Shown piece by piece: positions 56,158-64,000 of a stretch of 64,000 nt of DNA. How positions within the stretch are numbered: position 1 is the stretch's first letter; every line of letters starts with the position of its first letter. The translations under genes and the position numbers were made by a program. The notes under the pieces were generated by a model that was not told the origin of the DNA, did no database searches, and worked only from the letters and a program-made list of their open reading frames with translations. This DNA comes from Tamlana sp. 2_MG-2023 (GTDB taxonomy: Bacteria > Bacteroidota > Bacteroidia > Flavobacteriales > Flavobacteriaceae). The stretch spans positions 372,001-436,000 of the forward strand of contig NZ_JAUOSF010000001.1 of NCBI RefSeq assembly GCF_030548465.1. Direction: 5' to 3'.

Positions 56158-59100
56158 CTAACTAATTTTCGGCTGAGTAACAAATTCGTAGTCTATTGAA
56201 CTATCAAATTTATGGTCATGCTCAAAGTTATCTATTAAAAGATGTGCTAATGAAGATGCATTCAGTTCCTTGTTTTCAATAACAGGATTTGCTACATCAT
56301 TATTAAAAGATGCGATAAATGGTTGCCATGGTTTTTCGAGATTTGTTATTATTTCTCTGCTTTTACCTATATTTAAATAAATGTGCTTCGATTGCATTTT
56401 CTTAAACAAGGCACTGTTTAAAATTTGCTCCTTTAATACATCTAAATCGAGTACAAAACGCATTTTATCCTCGTCGAACGGTTTTCCAAGTATTTCTTTA
56501 CAATAATTATAGTAGCTAAATCTTAATTTGCAAATAGGTATCGTTCTTCCTTGTGTATAACCATCGCTAATAGTTACAAGTGATGAGCATGGATGAATTT
56601 GTATAGATATACTACTATCAAAAGCATCAAGTACAAATTTTCCAATTAAAAAATCGGGTTGCGACTTGTGAATGTCTTCAAGCATATAGTTGATAGCAAA
56701 GCTTGCGTATGACTGAAAGTTTATTTTTTCTGGAAGCTCCAATGGTGGCGCATCCACCAACTCAAAGTGAGTATTTCGAAAATCTGTCCATGTTAACATA
56801 CGATCTTTAAAGCAAAAAACAGCTAAATTCGATGTTATATAGGTTTCATCTTCGCCATCTTCGTCTGTACACGAAATCCATTTTTTTATTTGCACCTTGC
56901 CATTTTCCACCACCAATTGCTTTAGCATAGGGTAACTGGCCGATGCAAAAACACTTTTTGGAATGGAACCTGTAAAATCAATAACAGGTGTTACTTCATC
57001 ACCCAAGTATAGCAAATGTTTTGGTGCACTTAAATCTGATATATCGAAAACCGAAGAACAAACAAGGTAATTATCTATTACTGCCACATAGCCATTTTCG
57101 CCTTTGGTAGTATCTGAAATACGTGATAAATATGCAGGTTTGGTAGCATCTGAGATATCGATAAGCGCCAATGCATAATTATCGATAATTAAAAGATTGC
57201 CATAAATGTGCATGCCAAATTCTAAACCAATATATAGCGGCTCAGATATTAATTTAAATTCACCATTTTTAATGGAATAGACCTCTAAAAAATCGTTATT
57301 AACTGCGTATAAATAATCGCCAGACACACATAGGGCCGAAATATCGAATATTTGTGGGCTTTGTAGTATTTCTGCAAATACAAATTCGTCACCTTGCAAT
57401 ACGTATTTGGCAATGCCCTTTTTCCTGAAAGGAATATACAACTCGCCATTGGCATAGCTTGGTGGCGATGGGTTGTGTGGTAGCTCCTCGGTAACAGTAG
57501 CTGTTTTTACCAATTCTCCATCGGCTTTTCTTTCTACTAAAAACACCCCTTCTTTTTCGTTGAAAGTCACAAAACGATGTTCATTTAGTGGCATGATCCA
57601 ATTGCATGACATATCGTCGAAATCTTCTTCTTTCTCAACATATTGTTTAAGCTGTTGTTGAGGTTGCAGGTCGCATTCATATTTATCCTCGTCGCGAGGG
57701 GCCGAAACAGTAATGGCTTCAAAAGTTGCTTCTGTTTTCTGCTTACTTAGCTGACGCGTTTCATATTCTTCAATAACATTTATTAAATCTGATTCGTCTT
57801 TAAATTCGGTACGTGCAAAACGAAGGTAACGAGCGGTGGAAAAATCAACATTAGCCAGTGCTTTTATAGCCTCGGACTTTTTACCCTGCAAGGTATATAA
57901 ACGACACAAAGCTAGGTAGCCTGAGCTTTCCATTGCATAACTGGTGTATTTTTGAATGAAGGCGTCAATCTCAGCAAGCATTTCTTCTTCTGAACGCAAG
58001 CTCGAATCACCAGCTTGGCGAAGCTTCACCTCATTTACCCAATGATACACCGACACTTCATTTTTAGGCTTGTAAAACTTAATGGCATTAAAACAAGCAA
58101 CCATCGACTGATCGCCGAGGTGGTAATAACTTTCTACCAATTTCGCATTTTCATACTCACCAATTTCGGGATGATTTTTTAAGATATCAATGCATTTTTG
58201 ATAATTACCTTTCTCCAGTTCTGCTTCGGCCCATTTTTCAAGAATGGTTTCGTAGTGTTTCTTGCTGCTTGAACACATATCGGCTATAAGCTGAATAGAA
58301 GCTTCTTTAAAAGTTAATATTTGATTAATTTGTTTATAATGCATATTCATTTTGCCATCAACAAAATGTTTAAGCCATGTAGCAAATTCTTGTTTGTCTT
58401 GCATCGGGTCAGGCACTTCATCGCTAGGTGCTAATTTAGGTTGAACACCTGCCATTTTATTCAAATCGGCATAAAGTTCAAGGGCAGGTTTAATCCATTC
58501 TCCCTCACTATAATTGTTAGATAACTCCCAGTTCTCGGTTTCGGTCTTTAGTCTAAAAACAAACTTATTTTTTTGTCGCTTATTAGGTACTACCAAATCC
58601 ATGTCTGCCAACTTTAAATAGTAGGCATTGCTTTCTTCTTCATTATTTTTATTCAGTACACTTCCTTTGGGGTATAACAATATAAAGCCATCATCTACAA
58701 CCTTCGCAAAGGGGTACGTAATTTTAATTTTTGGCAAGAGTAGATGAGTTTTGTGGAAGGGAGCCTTGGCTTGGGGGAAAGTGAAAGCACAAATATGATT
58801 GCTATTATCGCTATCGTCAAATATCATCTCATTCATCACAAAACCTACCAAGTGGGTGAAAGTGTCGCTGTTTTGACATGCAACTTCGGCTACGGCATCA
58901 TTAATTTGCTCAAGTAAACGCTCGCGCAAAACAATTAAAAATGACTTATACAAACCATCTTCATGATGATTAAAGTGAATGATAGGCCAAAAATCCTCAT
59001 ACCGTTCCGCCAAAGTAAGCGCTTGATTGGTGTAATCGGTATCTAGTTTATCTTGATTATCAAAAGCTTCATCGGCAATATCTATCCACTCCTGAATACT

Positions 59101-59328
59101 AATATGTCCTAAACGTGCCTCCAGTTCCTTTTCACTATCTTCAATAATATCGGAGTAATCATAGTCTAAGTCCCAACTATCGTGTGCATAAACTAATAAA
59201 TGATTGAACGATTCAGAAAAGCGAATTATCACCATGCGGGTCGTTTCTTTGTTTAGTTTGCCATCTGCAATAGCTTTGGTTATTATGACTTGTAATTCGG
59301 CTTGTATTTTTGAAGTTAATTCAATCAT
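56158..59328 (-). CDS. Very large cytosolic protein of unknown function (helical repeats and LVIVD-like propeller)
   Basis: The 1056 residues have no signal peptide or membrane segment. I do not recognise the family. Visible parts are: an N-terminal helical segment (about 1-150) starting ELTSKIQAELQVIITKAI; a central helical stretch (about 370-520) with TPR-like spacing such as AELEKGNYQKCIDILKNHP; and a beta-propeller-like segment (about 580-850) with LVIVD-type repeats (LLIIDNYALALIDISDATKP, VFDISDLSAPKHLLYLG). A C-terminal region follows (about 900-1056). It stands alone, and its function is not predicted. Confidence 0.8.
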   Translation of the reverse strand: MIELTSKIQAELQVIITKAIADGKLNKETTRMVIIRFSESFNHLLVYAHDSWDLDYDYSDIIEDSEKELEARLGHISIQEWIDIADEAFDNQDKLDTDYTNQALTLAERYEDFWPIIHFNHHEDGLYKSFLIVLRERLLEQINDAVAEVACQNSDTFTHLVGFVMNEMIFDDSDNSNHICAFTFPQAKAPFHKTHLLLPKIKITYPFAKVVDDGFILLYPKGSVLNKNNEEESNAYYLKLADMDLVVPNKRQKNKFVFRLKTETENWELSNNYSEGEWIKPALELYADLNKMAGVQPKLAPSDEVPDPMQDKQEFATWLKHFVDGKMNMHYKQINQILTFKEASIQLIADMCSSSKKHYETILEKWAEAELEKGNYQKCIDILKNHPEIGEYENAKLVESYYHLGDQSMVACFNAIKFYKPKNEVSVYHWVNEVKLRQAGDSSLRSEEEMLAEIDAFIQKYTSYAMESSGYLALCRLYTLQGKKSEAIKALANVDFSTARYLRFARTEFKDESDLINVIEEYETRQLSKQKTEATFEAITVSAPRDEDKYECDLQPQQQLKQYVEKEEDFDDMSCNWIMPLNEHRFVTFNEKEGVFLVERKADGELVKTATVTEELPHNPSPPSYANGELYIPFRKKGIAKYVLQGDEFVFAEILQSPQIFDISALCVSGDYLYAVNNDFLEVYSIKNGEFKLISEPLYIGLEFGMHIYGNLLIIDNYALALIDISDATKPAYLSRISDTTKGENGYVAVIDNYLVCSSVFDISDLSAPKHLLYLGDEVTPVIDFTGSIPKSVFASASYPMLKQLVVENGKVQIKKWISCTDEDGEDETYITSNLAVFCFKDRMLTWTDFRNTHFELVDAPPLELPEKINFQSYASFAINYMLEDIHKSQPDFLIGKFVLDAFDSSISIQIHPCSSLVTISDGYTQGRTIPICKLRFSYYNYCKEILGKPFDEDKMRFVLDLDVLKEQILNSALFKKMQSKHIYLNIGKSREIITNLEKPWQPFIASFNNDVANPVIENKELNASSLAHLLIDNFEHDHKFDSSIDYEFVTQPKIS

Positions 59329-59368
59329 TTATGATATTATTGATAGCGAGTGGTTTTCTGAAAAATTA

Positions 59369-59420
59369 AAACTGCGTAAGCTACAAATGAATTATTTGAG
59401 TTTTACGCAGTTTTTTTGTT
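59369..59420. terminator. Inverted repeat with T-runs between two genes
   Basis: AAACTGCGTAA (59369-59379) and TTACGCAGTTT (59403-59413) form an 11-bp perfect stem around a 23-nt loop. A T-run follows on the plus strand, and the minus strand ends AGTTTTAATTTTTC. The likely user is the DUF2911 gene reading from the right. It sits 41 bp upstream of the large gene's start. Confidence 0.6.
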
Positions 59421-59482
59421 AATTATATTTATCCGTAAACTTTATTTAGTTCGTATTGTGTTTTAAGTAGCTGGTTATGAGG

Positions 59483-60037
59483 TTATTTTAAAGGAAGACT
59501 AATTTTAACATCATCCCAAGCCATCGTTAGGAAAAGGTTATCTGTTGAATTGTCGAATGCAATCGTGAATTGCTCCACATCATTATCCAATTTTTGAACA
59601 GGAACGTTGGTGGTAATCACATCGTAATTAGGGTCCCACATTGGTTGCATTTCTGCATTGACACCCCATTTGTATTGTTTTGAATTAAAAATGACCGTCC
59701 AAGTAGAATCCTTTGGAACGGTCCATAATGTATATTTACCAGGAGCTAATGGCATCCCATTAATTTCTAGATCTTGGTTGGTTTCAAAAGTAGTGGCTTC
59801 ATTTGCACCAGTACGCCATACTTGATTATAAGGCACCAGGGCTCCAAAAATTTCACGTCCTTTTTTGTATGGTCTGTTGTAAAACACCTCAAGTTCTAAA
59901 TCATTTAATTTAAATTCTACGGTGTCCTCTGGACTCAATCGAGGCGCGAAAATATTTTCAACAAAAACAGAATATAAAAATAATCCTAAGGCTACTATAG
60001 ATAATAGAATTAAGACGCGCTTTAAAAAGGTGTTCAT
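59483..60037 (-). CDS. DUF2911 domain membrane-anchored protein
   Basis: The 184-residue protein has a single N-terminal membrane segment (about 8-26, VLILLSIVALGLFLYSVFV). A DUF2911 domain follows with VEFKLNDLELEVFYNRPYKKGREIFG, YNQVWRTGANEATTFE and PLAPGKYTLWTVPKDSTWTVIF. The domain is common in Bacteroidota and has no known function; it should face the periplasm. It is transcribed towards the large gene at 56158. Confidence 0.88.
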   Translation of the reverse strand: MNTFLKRVLILLSIVALGLFLYSVFVENIFAPRLSPEDTVEFKLNDLELEVFYNRPYKKGREIFGALVPYNQVWRTGANEATTFETNQDLEINGMPLAPGKYTLWTVPKDSTWTVIFNSKQYKWGVNAEMQPMWDPNYDVITTNVPVQKLDNDVEQFTIAFDNSTDNLFLTMAWDDVKISLPLK

Positions 60038-60170
60038 AGGGTATGAATAATTAAATAGGTGATAAAGATAAATTAAATGAGATAACTACTAAGGTGCAAA
60101 TGTTATTTTATTTGATATTGTTATAATTTCCTTAAAGTTTAAAGTGATATTAATTGCTTTGCTAAATATC

Positions 60171-61094
60171 TTAATTATTTTTTGAGATACTTTCGTTTAT
60201 AGCGTTTATAATATTTCCTAAATCTTCCAAATAATCAAACCACAAGGTGTGTTCATTTCGTTTAAACCAAGTGAGTTGACGTTTAGCAAAACGACGAGAG
60301 TTCTTTTTGATTTCGGAAATGGCAAAATCTAAAGTCCATTCGTCATTTAAATAGTTGAAAATTTCTTTGTATCCAACGGTATTTAAGGCATTCAAGCTCT
60401 GAAACTCTATTAAACCTTTTGCTTCTTCTAGTAGACCTTGTTCCATCATAATATCTACGCGCTGGTTGATGCGGTTGTATATGATTTCTCTATCGGCTTT
60501 TAACCCTACAGTTATCGTCTTAAAGTGCCGCTTTTCTTTGCCTTTATTTAAAAATGAGGAATATGGTTTATCTGAACCTATACAAATCTCTAAGGCTCTA
60601 ATTACGCGATGCGGATTATCAATTGCAATGGTTTCGTAACTTTTGGGGTCTAATTCCTTAAGTTGGTTTTGTAAATACTCTAAACCTTTAGATTCTAAGT
60701 CATTATTTAACCCTTCACGTATTTTTGGGTCTACTTCTGGGAAGTAATCTAATCCTTTTACCGCAGCATCAACATATAGTCCTGATCCGCCAACCATAAT
60801 CACAACATCATGTTTTTTGAATAAGTCCTCCAAGCAAGCAAGTGCGTCTTTTTCGAAAGCTCCCACATTATAATTTTCTTGAATGGATTTATGTTGAATA
60901 AAATGGTGTGGGGCAGCAGCGCGTTCTTCTAGAGTTGGCGCTGCGGTACCAATGCTCATTTCTTTGAAAAACTGCCTTGAATCGGCTGAAATAATTTCGG
61001 TATTAAAATGTTGCGCCAGTTTAATACTGAGTGCTGTTTTTCCAATGGCGGTAGGCCCAACAATGCTAATGAGGTATTTGGATTCTGAATTTAT
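60171..61094 (-). CDS. miaA: tRNA dimethylallyltransferase with no canonical start codon
   Basis: MiaA transfers a dimethylallyl group to N6 of adenosine 37 in tRNAs reading U-starting codons. The only in-frame ATG (60959) would cut off the P-loop. The open frame continues upstream and encodes KYLISIVGPTAIGKTALSIK, then EIISADSRQFF and KEMSIGTAAP, the family's true N-terminus. No ATG, GTG or TTG exists between the preceding in-frame stop and the P-loop; the best candidates are ATA at 61094 (307 residues) or ATC at 61097. Downstream family segments such as NPHRVIRALEI are intact. A mutated ATG or a sequence error is the simplest explanation. Confidence 0.9.
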   Translation of the reverse strand: MNSESKYLISIVGPTAIGKTALSIKLAQHFNTEIISADSRQFFKEMSIGTAAPTLEERAAAPHHFIQHKSIQENYNVGAFEKDALACLEDLFKKHDVVIMVGGSGLYVDAAVKGLDYFPEVDPKIREGLNNDLESKGLEYLQNQLKELDPKSYETIAIDNPHRVIRALEICIGSDKPYSSFLNKGKEKRHFKTITVGLKADREIIYNRINQRVDIMMEQGLLEEAKGLIEFQSLNALNTVGYKEIFNYLNDEWTLDFAISEIKKNSRRFAKRQLTWFKRNEHTLWFDYLEDLGNIINAINESISKNN

Positions 61095-61117
61095 GATGGT
61101 CGTTTTTAGATATTTTG

Positions 61118-61125
61118 TAAAGTTA
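61118..61125 (-). promoter_or_regulatory. Possible weak -7 element of miaA
   Basis: The minus strand reads TAACTTTA, one mismatch from TAnnTTTG, 20-24 bp upstream of the ATA/ATC candidate starts. It supports a start near 61094. Confidence 0.25.
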
Positions 61126-61306
61126 TATTGAAAAACGGATTAGCCAAATGTTTGGAGTTAAAAATATCTTTTGAAAGTTGGCCTGCGTTAAGGATTGTAG
61201 TGGAAATCCTTTTTAAAACATGAGCTTAAAAATACACATTCAAAAAACGCGATAAGTTCACCAATTAACACAAACATCAAACAAAGAATTTTAAAAAGAT
61301 TGCAAC

Positions 61307-61341
61307 GGAAAGCCTGACCGCGCCAGAGCGTGGTAACGCCC
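61307..61341 (+). repeat. GC-rich hairpin next to the channel gene's stop
   Basis: Within GAAAGCCTG...TAACGCCC, the halves ACCGCGC and GCGTGGT pair (one G-T) around CAGA. I remember AAAGCCTGACC...ACGCCC text as a dispersed flavobacterial hairpin. It begins 8 bp from the stop codon of the channel gene. The rest of 61138-61306 shows nothing. Confidence 0.5.
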
Positions 61342-61349
61342 AAATACTT

Positions 61350-62198
61350 TTACAGTTTTTCACCACAACGGTAGCAAAATTTTGCTCCGTCTTTATGTTT
61401 CTCGGCAGTACAATTAGAGCAGGACTGAGAATTCAAATGAATGAGTGGCTCTGGTGGGCCTGTAGTTTCGGGTTTTTTATTGGTTTGGCTCGTGTATTCT
61501 GCGGATACAATTCCTGTAGGTACGGCGATAATTCCATAACCTAAAACCATTACTATAGCGGCGATAAATTGACCTAGAGGGGTTTGGGGTGCAATATCTC
61601 CAAATCCAACGGTGGTGAGGGTTACGATACACCAATACACACTTCTTGGGATGTTTGTAAAGCCGTTTTCTTCGCCTTCAATTAAATACATGATAGTGCC
61701 TAAAATGATAGCAATAATAATTACCGCAAATAGGAATACCGCTATTTTGGCACGGCTAGCCTTTAATGCGTTCACAAGGTTTTTAGATGCGCCTAAATAA
61801 CGGGCGAGTTTTAATATTCTAAACACGCGCAGTAAGCGAAGGGCTCTTAAAGCCGCCAAAGCATGGATGCCTCCGAAAAAAAGTGAAATGTATTTTGGTA
61901 TGGTTGACAGTAAATCAATGATGCCATAAAAACTAAAAATATAGCGGATGGGCTTTTTTACAGTAACTACACGAATGACGTATTCTATGGTAAAAAGAAT
62001 GGTAATGATCCATTCTGAAATGTTTAGAAAGGCATGGTACTCTTCATCGATACTTTTAACGCTTTCCAGCATAACCAATAAGATACTGGCAATGATGGTG
62101 ATGAGTAAAATAACATCAAAAAGCTTTCCAGCAGGAGTGTCGGCTTCATAAATAATTTCATGAAGTTTTTGTTTCCAGGATGTTTTTTGACTGCTCAT
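61350..62198 (-). CDS. Voltage-gated-type potassium channel with C-terminal zinc ribbon
   Basis: The 282-residue ion transporter has six membrane segments. The S4 voltage sensor reads ALRALRLLRVFRILKLARYL, and the selectivity filter is TLTTVGFGDIAP, the K+ signature. It is therefore probably a Kv-like K+ channel of the inner membrane. The last ~25 residues contain a four-cysteine zinc ribbon (CSNCTAEKHKDGAKFCYRCG), an unusual cytosolic addition. It stands alone between miaA and the exonuclease gene. Confidence 0.9.
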   Translation of the reverse strand: MSSQKTSWKQKLHEIIYEADTPAGKLFDVILLITIIASILLVMLESVKSIDEEYHAFLNISEWIITILFTIEYVIRVVTVKKPIRYIFSFYGIIDLLSTIPKYISLFFGGIHALAALRALRLLRVFRILKLARYLGASKNLVNALKASRAKIAVFLFAVIIIAIILGTIMYLIEGEENGFTNIPRSVYWCIVTLTTVGFGDIAPQTPLGQFIAAIVMVLGYGIIAVPTGIVSAEYTSQTNKKPETTGPPEPLIHLNSQSCSNCTAEKHKDGAKFCYRCGEKL

Positions 62199-62233
62199 AA
62201 ATTCAAAAGTAAGAAAAGAATTATTGGTACTTA

Positions 62234-63601
62234 TTAATTGCCTAATTCAACTATTTTTAAACGTTTATTTTTACGCAAATAGCTTTGAATAATATGTTGT
62301 GAATCGCGATTGTTTTCCATGGGAGTTATTATGGATTCCAGAACTTCTATGTTATTGATTTGGTAGTTAAGATTATAGAAACCGATACCTTTAAAAACCC
62401 CGTTTTCTATGAGTATGGCACTACGTTCGTCAATGTCTCGACCGCGATCGATAACAACCATGTTTTTGTTGGCGTAGCTGTATTTCGAGATAAGCGATTG
62501 AACACGCGTGTTATAGTCTTCAGGAGATTCCTTTTGAATACAAGCACCATTACAGGTTTTAATATCATAATGAAAACAACTGGATTTCGTTTTGTAAAGG
62601 CCAGCAAGTTTTTGACACAATTGAAATTCTTCAACTGCTCGTGTTATAAAACTTTTACCACTTTGTAAATTACTAAAAGTCGTGATGGCTTTTTTTCGTC
62701 CGTCTGCCTTATCTACTTTTAAATTTACATAGCCCTTTTCATCAACAAAGCTATATAAGGCATAAGTGAAGACAGAGCGTCGCAACGCACGATTAAACTT
62801 TGGTTTTAATCGTTTTATAGCTTCGCTTTCTTTTAAAAGTGCTACCAATTCACTTCCTGTAGCTTCGTAGGTGACTGCAGAAACTTTTGATTGAAGTTTT
62901 TTGCCTTTCGAACTATTGTTCGTAAAATGCTGATTAACACGTTTTTTTATATTGTTACTTTTCCCAATATATATAATATCACCATCTTCCTGATGCATAT
63001 AATATACGCCTGTGATAGAAGGCATTTCGGCAATAATATCAAGGTGTTTTGGGGTTAGTTTTTGTTTCGGACTTAAACGAATGGCGTTTTTGATGATTGT
63101 TTTAGTCGTGTCTTTATCTAGCAGTAATTTGAATAGTTTTACGGTTGCTAAGGCATCACCAGAAGCACGGTGCCTGTCGGTAACAGGAATGCCTAGTGAA
63201 CGCACTAGTTTTCCTAAGCTGTAAGAAGCCTGACCGGGAATTAAATCTTTAGAAAGTTCAACTGTACATAAGGATTTACGTTCATAATCAAATCCTAAAC
63301 GACGGAACTCTGTAGATAAAATTCTATAATCAAATTGTGCGTTGTGGGCGACTAAAATACAGCCTTCGGTAATTTCAACGATACGCTTCGCAACCTCATA
63401 AAACTTAGGGGCATTCTTAAGCATATTGCTGTTAATACCTGTAAGATTTACTACAAAAGGCTGAATTTCACGCTCAGGATTGATTAAGCTTATAAACTGA
63501 TCAACCACCTCGTGACCGTCAAATTTATAGATAGCTATTTCGGTAATGCCTTCTTCGTTAAATTTTCCTCCGGTGGTTTCTATGTCTAGTATGGCGTACA
63601 A
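62234..63601 (-). CDS. DEDDh exonuclease fused to a GIY-YIG nuclease domain
   Basis: The 455-residue protein joins two nuclease domains. The N-terminal exonuclease domain (about 1-165) is of the DNA polymerase III epsilon type: YAILDIETTGG, VAHNAQFDYRIL and HRASGDALATVKL give the DEDDh residues. A GIY-YIG domain (about 197-280) has ITGVYYMHQEDGDIIYIGKS and NIKKRVNQHF, like the N-terminal half of UvrC. The fusion is a known Bacteroidota architecture and suggests a DNA repair role. The start is at the first codon after a repeat-rich gap. Confidence 0.9.
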   Translation of the reverse strand: MYAILDIETTGGKFNEEGITEIAIYKFDGHEVVDQFISLINPEREIQPFVVNLTGINSNMLKNAPKFYEVAKRIVEITEGCILVAHNAQFDYRILSTEFRRLGFDYERKSLCTVELSKDLIPGQASYSLGKLVRSLGIPVTDRHRASGDALATVKLFKLLLDKDTTKTIIKNAIRLSPKQKLTPKHLDIIAEMPSITGVYYMHQEDGDIIYIGKSNNIKKRVNQHFTNNSSKGKKLQSKVSAVTYEATGSELVALLKESEAIKRLKPKFNRALRRSVFTYALYSFVDEKGYVNLKVDKADGRKKAITTFSNLQSGKSFITRAVEEFQLCQKLAGLYKTKSSCFHYDIKTCNGACIQKESPEDYNTRVQSLISKYSYANKNMVVIDRGRDIDERSAILIENGVFKGIGFYNLNYQINNIEVLESIITPMENNRDSQHIIQSYLRKNKRLKIVELGN

Positions 63602-63700
63602 TATATGAGTTTGTGGTTTTGGAGTTAAGTAGTTAAAGTAGTTAGGGAGTTAAGTAGTTATGTCGTTAAAAGTTAACTTATCAATATTAATAATCATTTT

Positions 63701-63791
63701 TCAATAGTCAATAGTCAATAGTCAATAGTCAAAGGTCAACAGTCAAAGGTCAACAGTCAAAGGTCAACAGTCAAAGGTCACCCGTCAATGA
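63701..63791. repeat. Thirteen heptamers of TCAATAG/TCAAAGG/TCAACAG type running into the yggS stop codon
   Basis: Four perfect TCAATAG units are followed by alternating TCAAAGG and TCAACAG (seven units), then TCACCCG and TCAATGA. The last unit contains the complement of the next gene's stop codon at 63785-63787. The gap before it (63602-63700) holds loose AGTTAAGTAGTTAA-like repeats. Confidence 0.85.
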
Positions 63792-64000
63792 TACTCCCTA
63801 TGCCCAAATATACTACTTCCCACACGAACCATGGTGCTGCCACAATCTATAGCTAATTTATAATCGCCACTCATGCCCATGCTTATAGTTTCAGGTTTAA
63901 AGTTAAGGTGTTCTATGTTTTTTAAGCTATCAAAAGCAGATTTTAATTTATTAAATTCTGATTTAATTTGAGCTTCATCTTCCGTAAAAGTTGCCATGCC
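63785..64000 (-). CDS. YggS-family pyridoxal phosphate homeostasis protein, N-terminal part outside window
   Basis: The visible C-terminal ~70 residues end SMGMSGDYKLAIDCGSTMVRVGSSIFGHREYH, the family's C-terminal signature in which SMGMSxD and GSTxVRxGxxIFG bind the PLP phosphate. The start lies beyond position 64000. PLPBP proteins control PLP levels. Its stop codon lies inside a tandem repeat. Confidence 0.92.
   Translation of the reverse strand, partial: GMATFTEDEAQIKSEFNKLKSAFDSLKNIEHLNFKPETISMGMSGDYKLAIDCGSTMVRVGSSIFGHREYH

Noticed and set aside
60171-60959. miaA beginning at the ATG at 60959
   Set aside because: This would remove the P-loop and the ADSRQFF segment, both of which are present upstream in the same frame.

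Overview
The window looks like a stretch of chromosome from a member of the Flavobacteriaceae (Bacteroidota). The DNA is AT-rich, and upstream regions carry the Bacteroidota promoter element TAnnTTTG instead of strong Shine-Dalgarno sites. There are two proteins with Por-secretion (T9SS) sorting tails, a fused SecDF, LytTR-type two-component genes, a plug/beta-barrel TonB-family receptor and several small proteins that I know only as flavobacterial hypotheticals. I cannot name a genus. Almost everything is core housekeeping. I see no insertion sequence, prophage, CRISPR array, restriction system, rRNA or tRNA gene.

Layout. 1-5.0 kb: purA (truncated by the window edge), a Fur-family regulator and a RelA/SpoT enzyme on the minus strand, then rdgB, hpf and rlmH. 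5.1-9.5 kb: nadC, a YihY/BrkB membrane protein and priA. 9.6-13.8 kb: an orphan LytTR response regulator, the rpsF-rpsR-rplI ribosomal operon, a small conserved protein and hisS. 13.8-23.2 kb: a 1366-residue secreted T9SS protein, a membrane acyltransferase, a small exported protein and secDF. 23.7-28.0 kb: a LytS/LytTR-type kinase-regulator pair divergent from a TonB-family outer-membrane protein. 28.1-35.5 kb: manA, two alpha/beta hydrolases, a minus-strand operon (BatA-like membrane protein, dihydroorotase-like protein, small membrane protein, esterase) and a glycosyltransferase. 35.6-42.9 kb: M61 and S10 peptidases, a TIGR02757-type protein, a lipoprotein, an MFS transporter and a LolD-like ATPase. 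43.1-49.5 kb: a small membrane ORF, folE, two small proteins, pyrG, yidC and a YwqK-type repeat protein. 49.9-56.0 kb: mnmA, a T9SS subtilase, a nitronate monooxygenase-like enzyme, a MATE exporter, a small acidic protein and a PAP2 phosphatase. 56.1-64 kb: a 1056-residue protein of unknown function, a DUF2911 protein, miaA, a K+ channel, an exonuclease/GIY-YIG fusion and the end of a YggS-type PLP protein.

Functional threads. Nucleotide metabolism: purA, pyrG, rdgB, folE, and a dihydroorotase homologue that has lost its metal ligands. Translation and tRNA modification: S6, S18, L9, hisS, mnmA, miaA, rlmH, hpf. Membrane protein and envelope biogenesis: secDF, yidC, a LolD-like ATPase and T9SS cargo.

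The most unusual signals are not gene clusters. They are: (1) miaA, whose reading frame with its P-loop extends upstream of the only ATG and has no canonical start codon; (2) a perfect 38-bp spacerless palindrome downstream of yidC; (3) a family of intergenic hairpins with constant flanks and changing stems, including a facing pair at 29.15-29.23 kb; (4) an exported protein beside secDF whose sequence pattern resembles a SecD periplasmic domain; (5) a hairpin-rich leader before a lipoprotein gene; (6) short tandem arrays, two of which run into stop codons.
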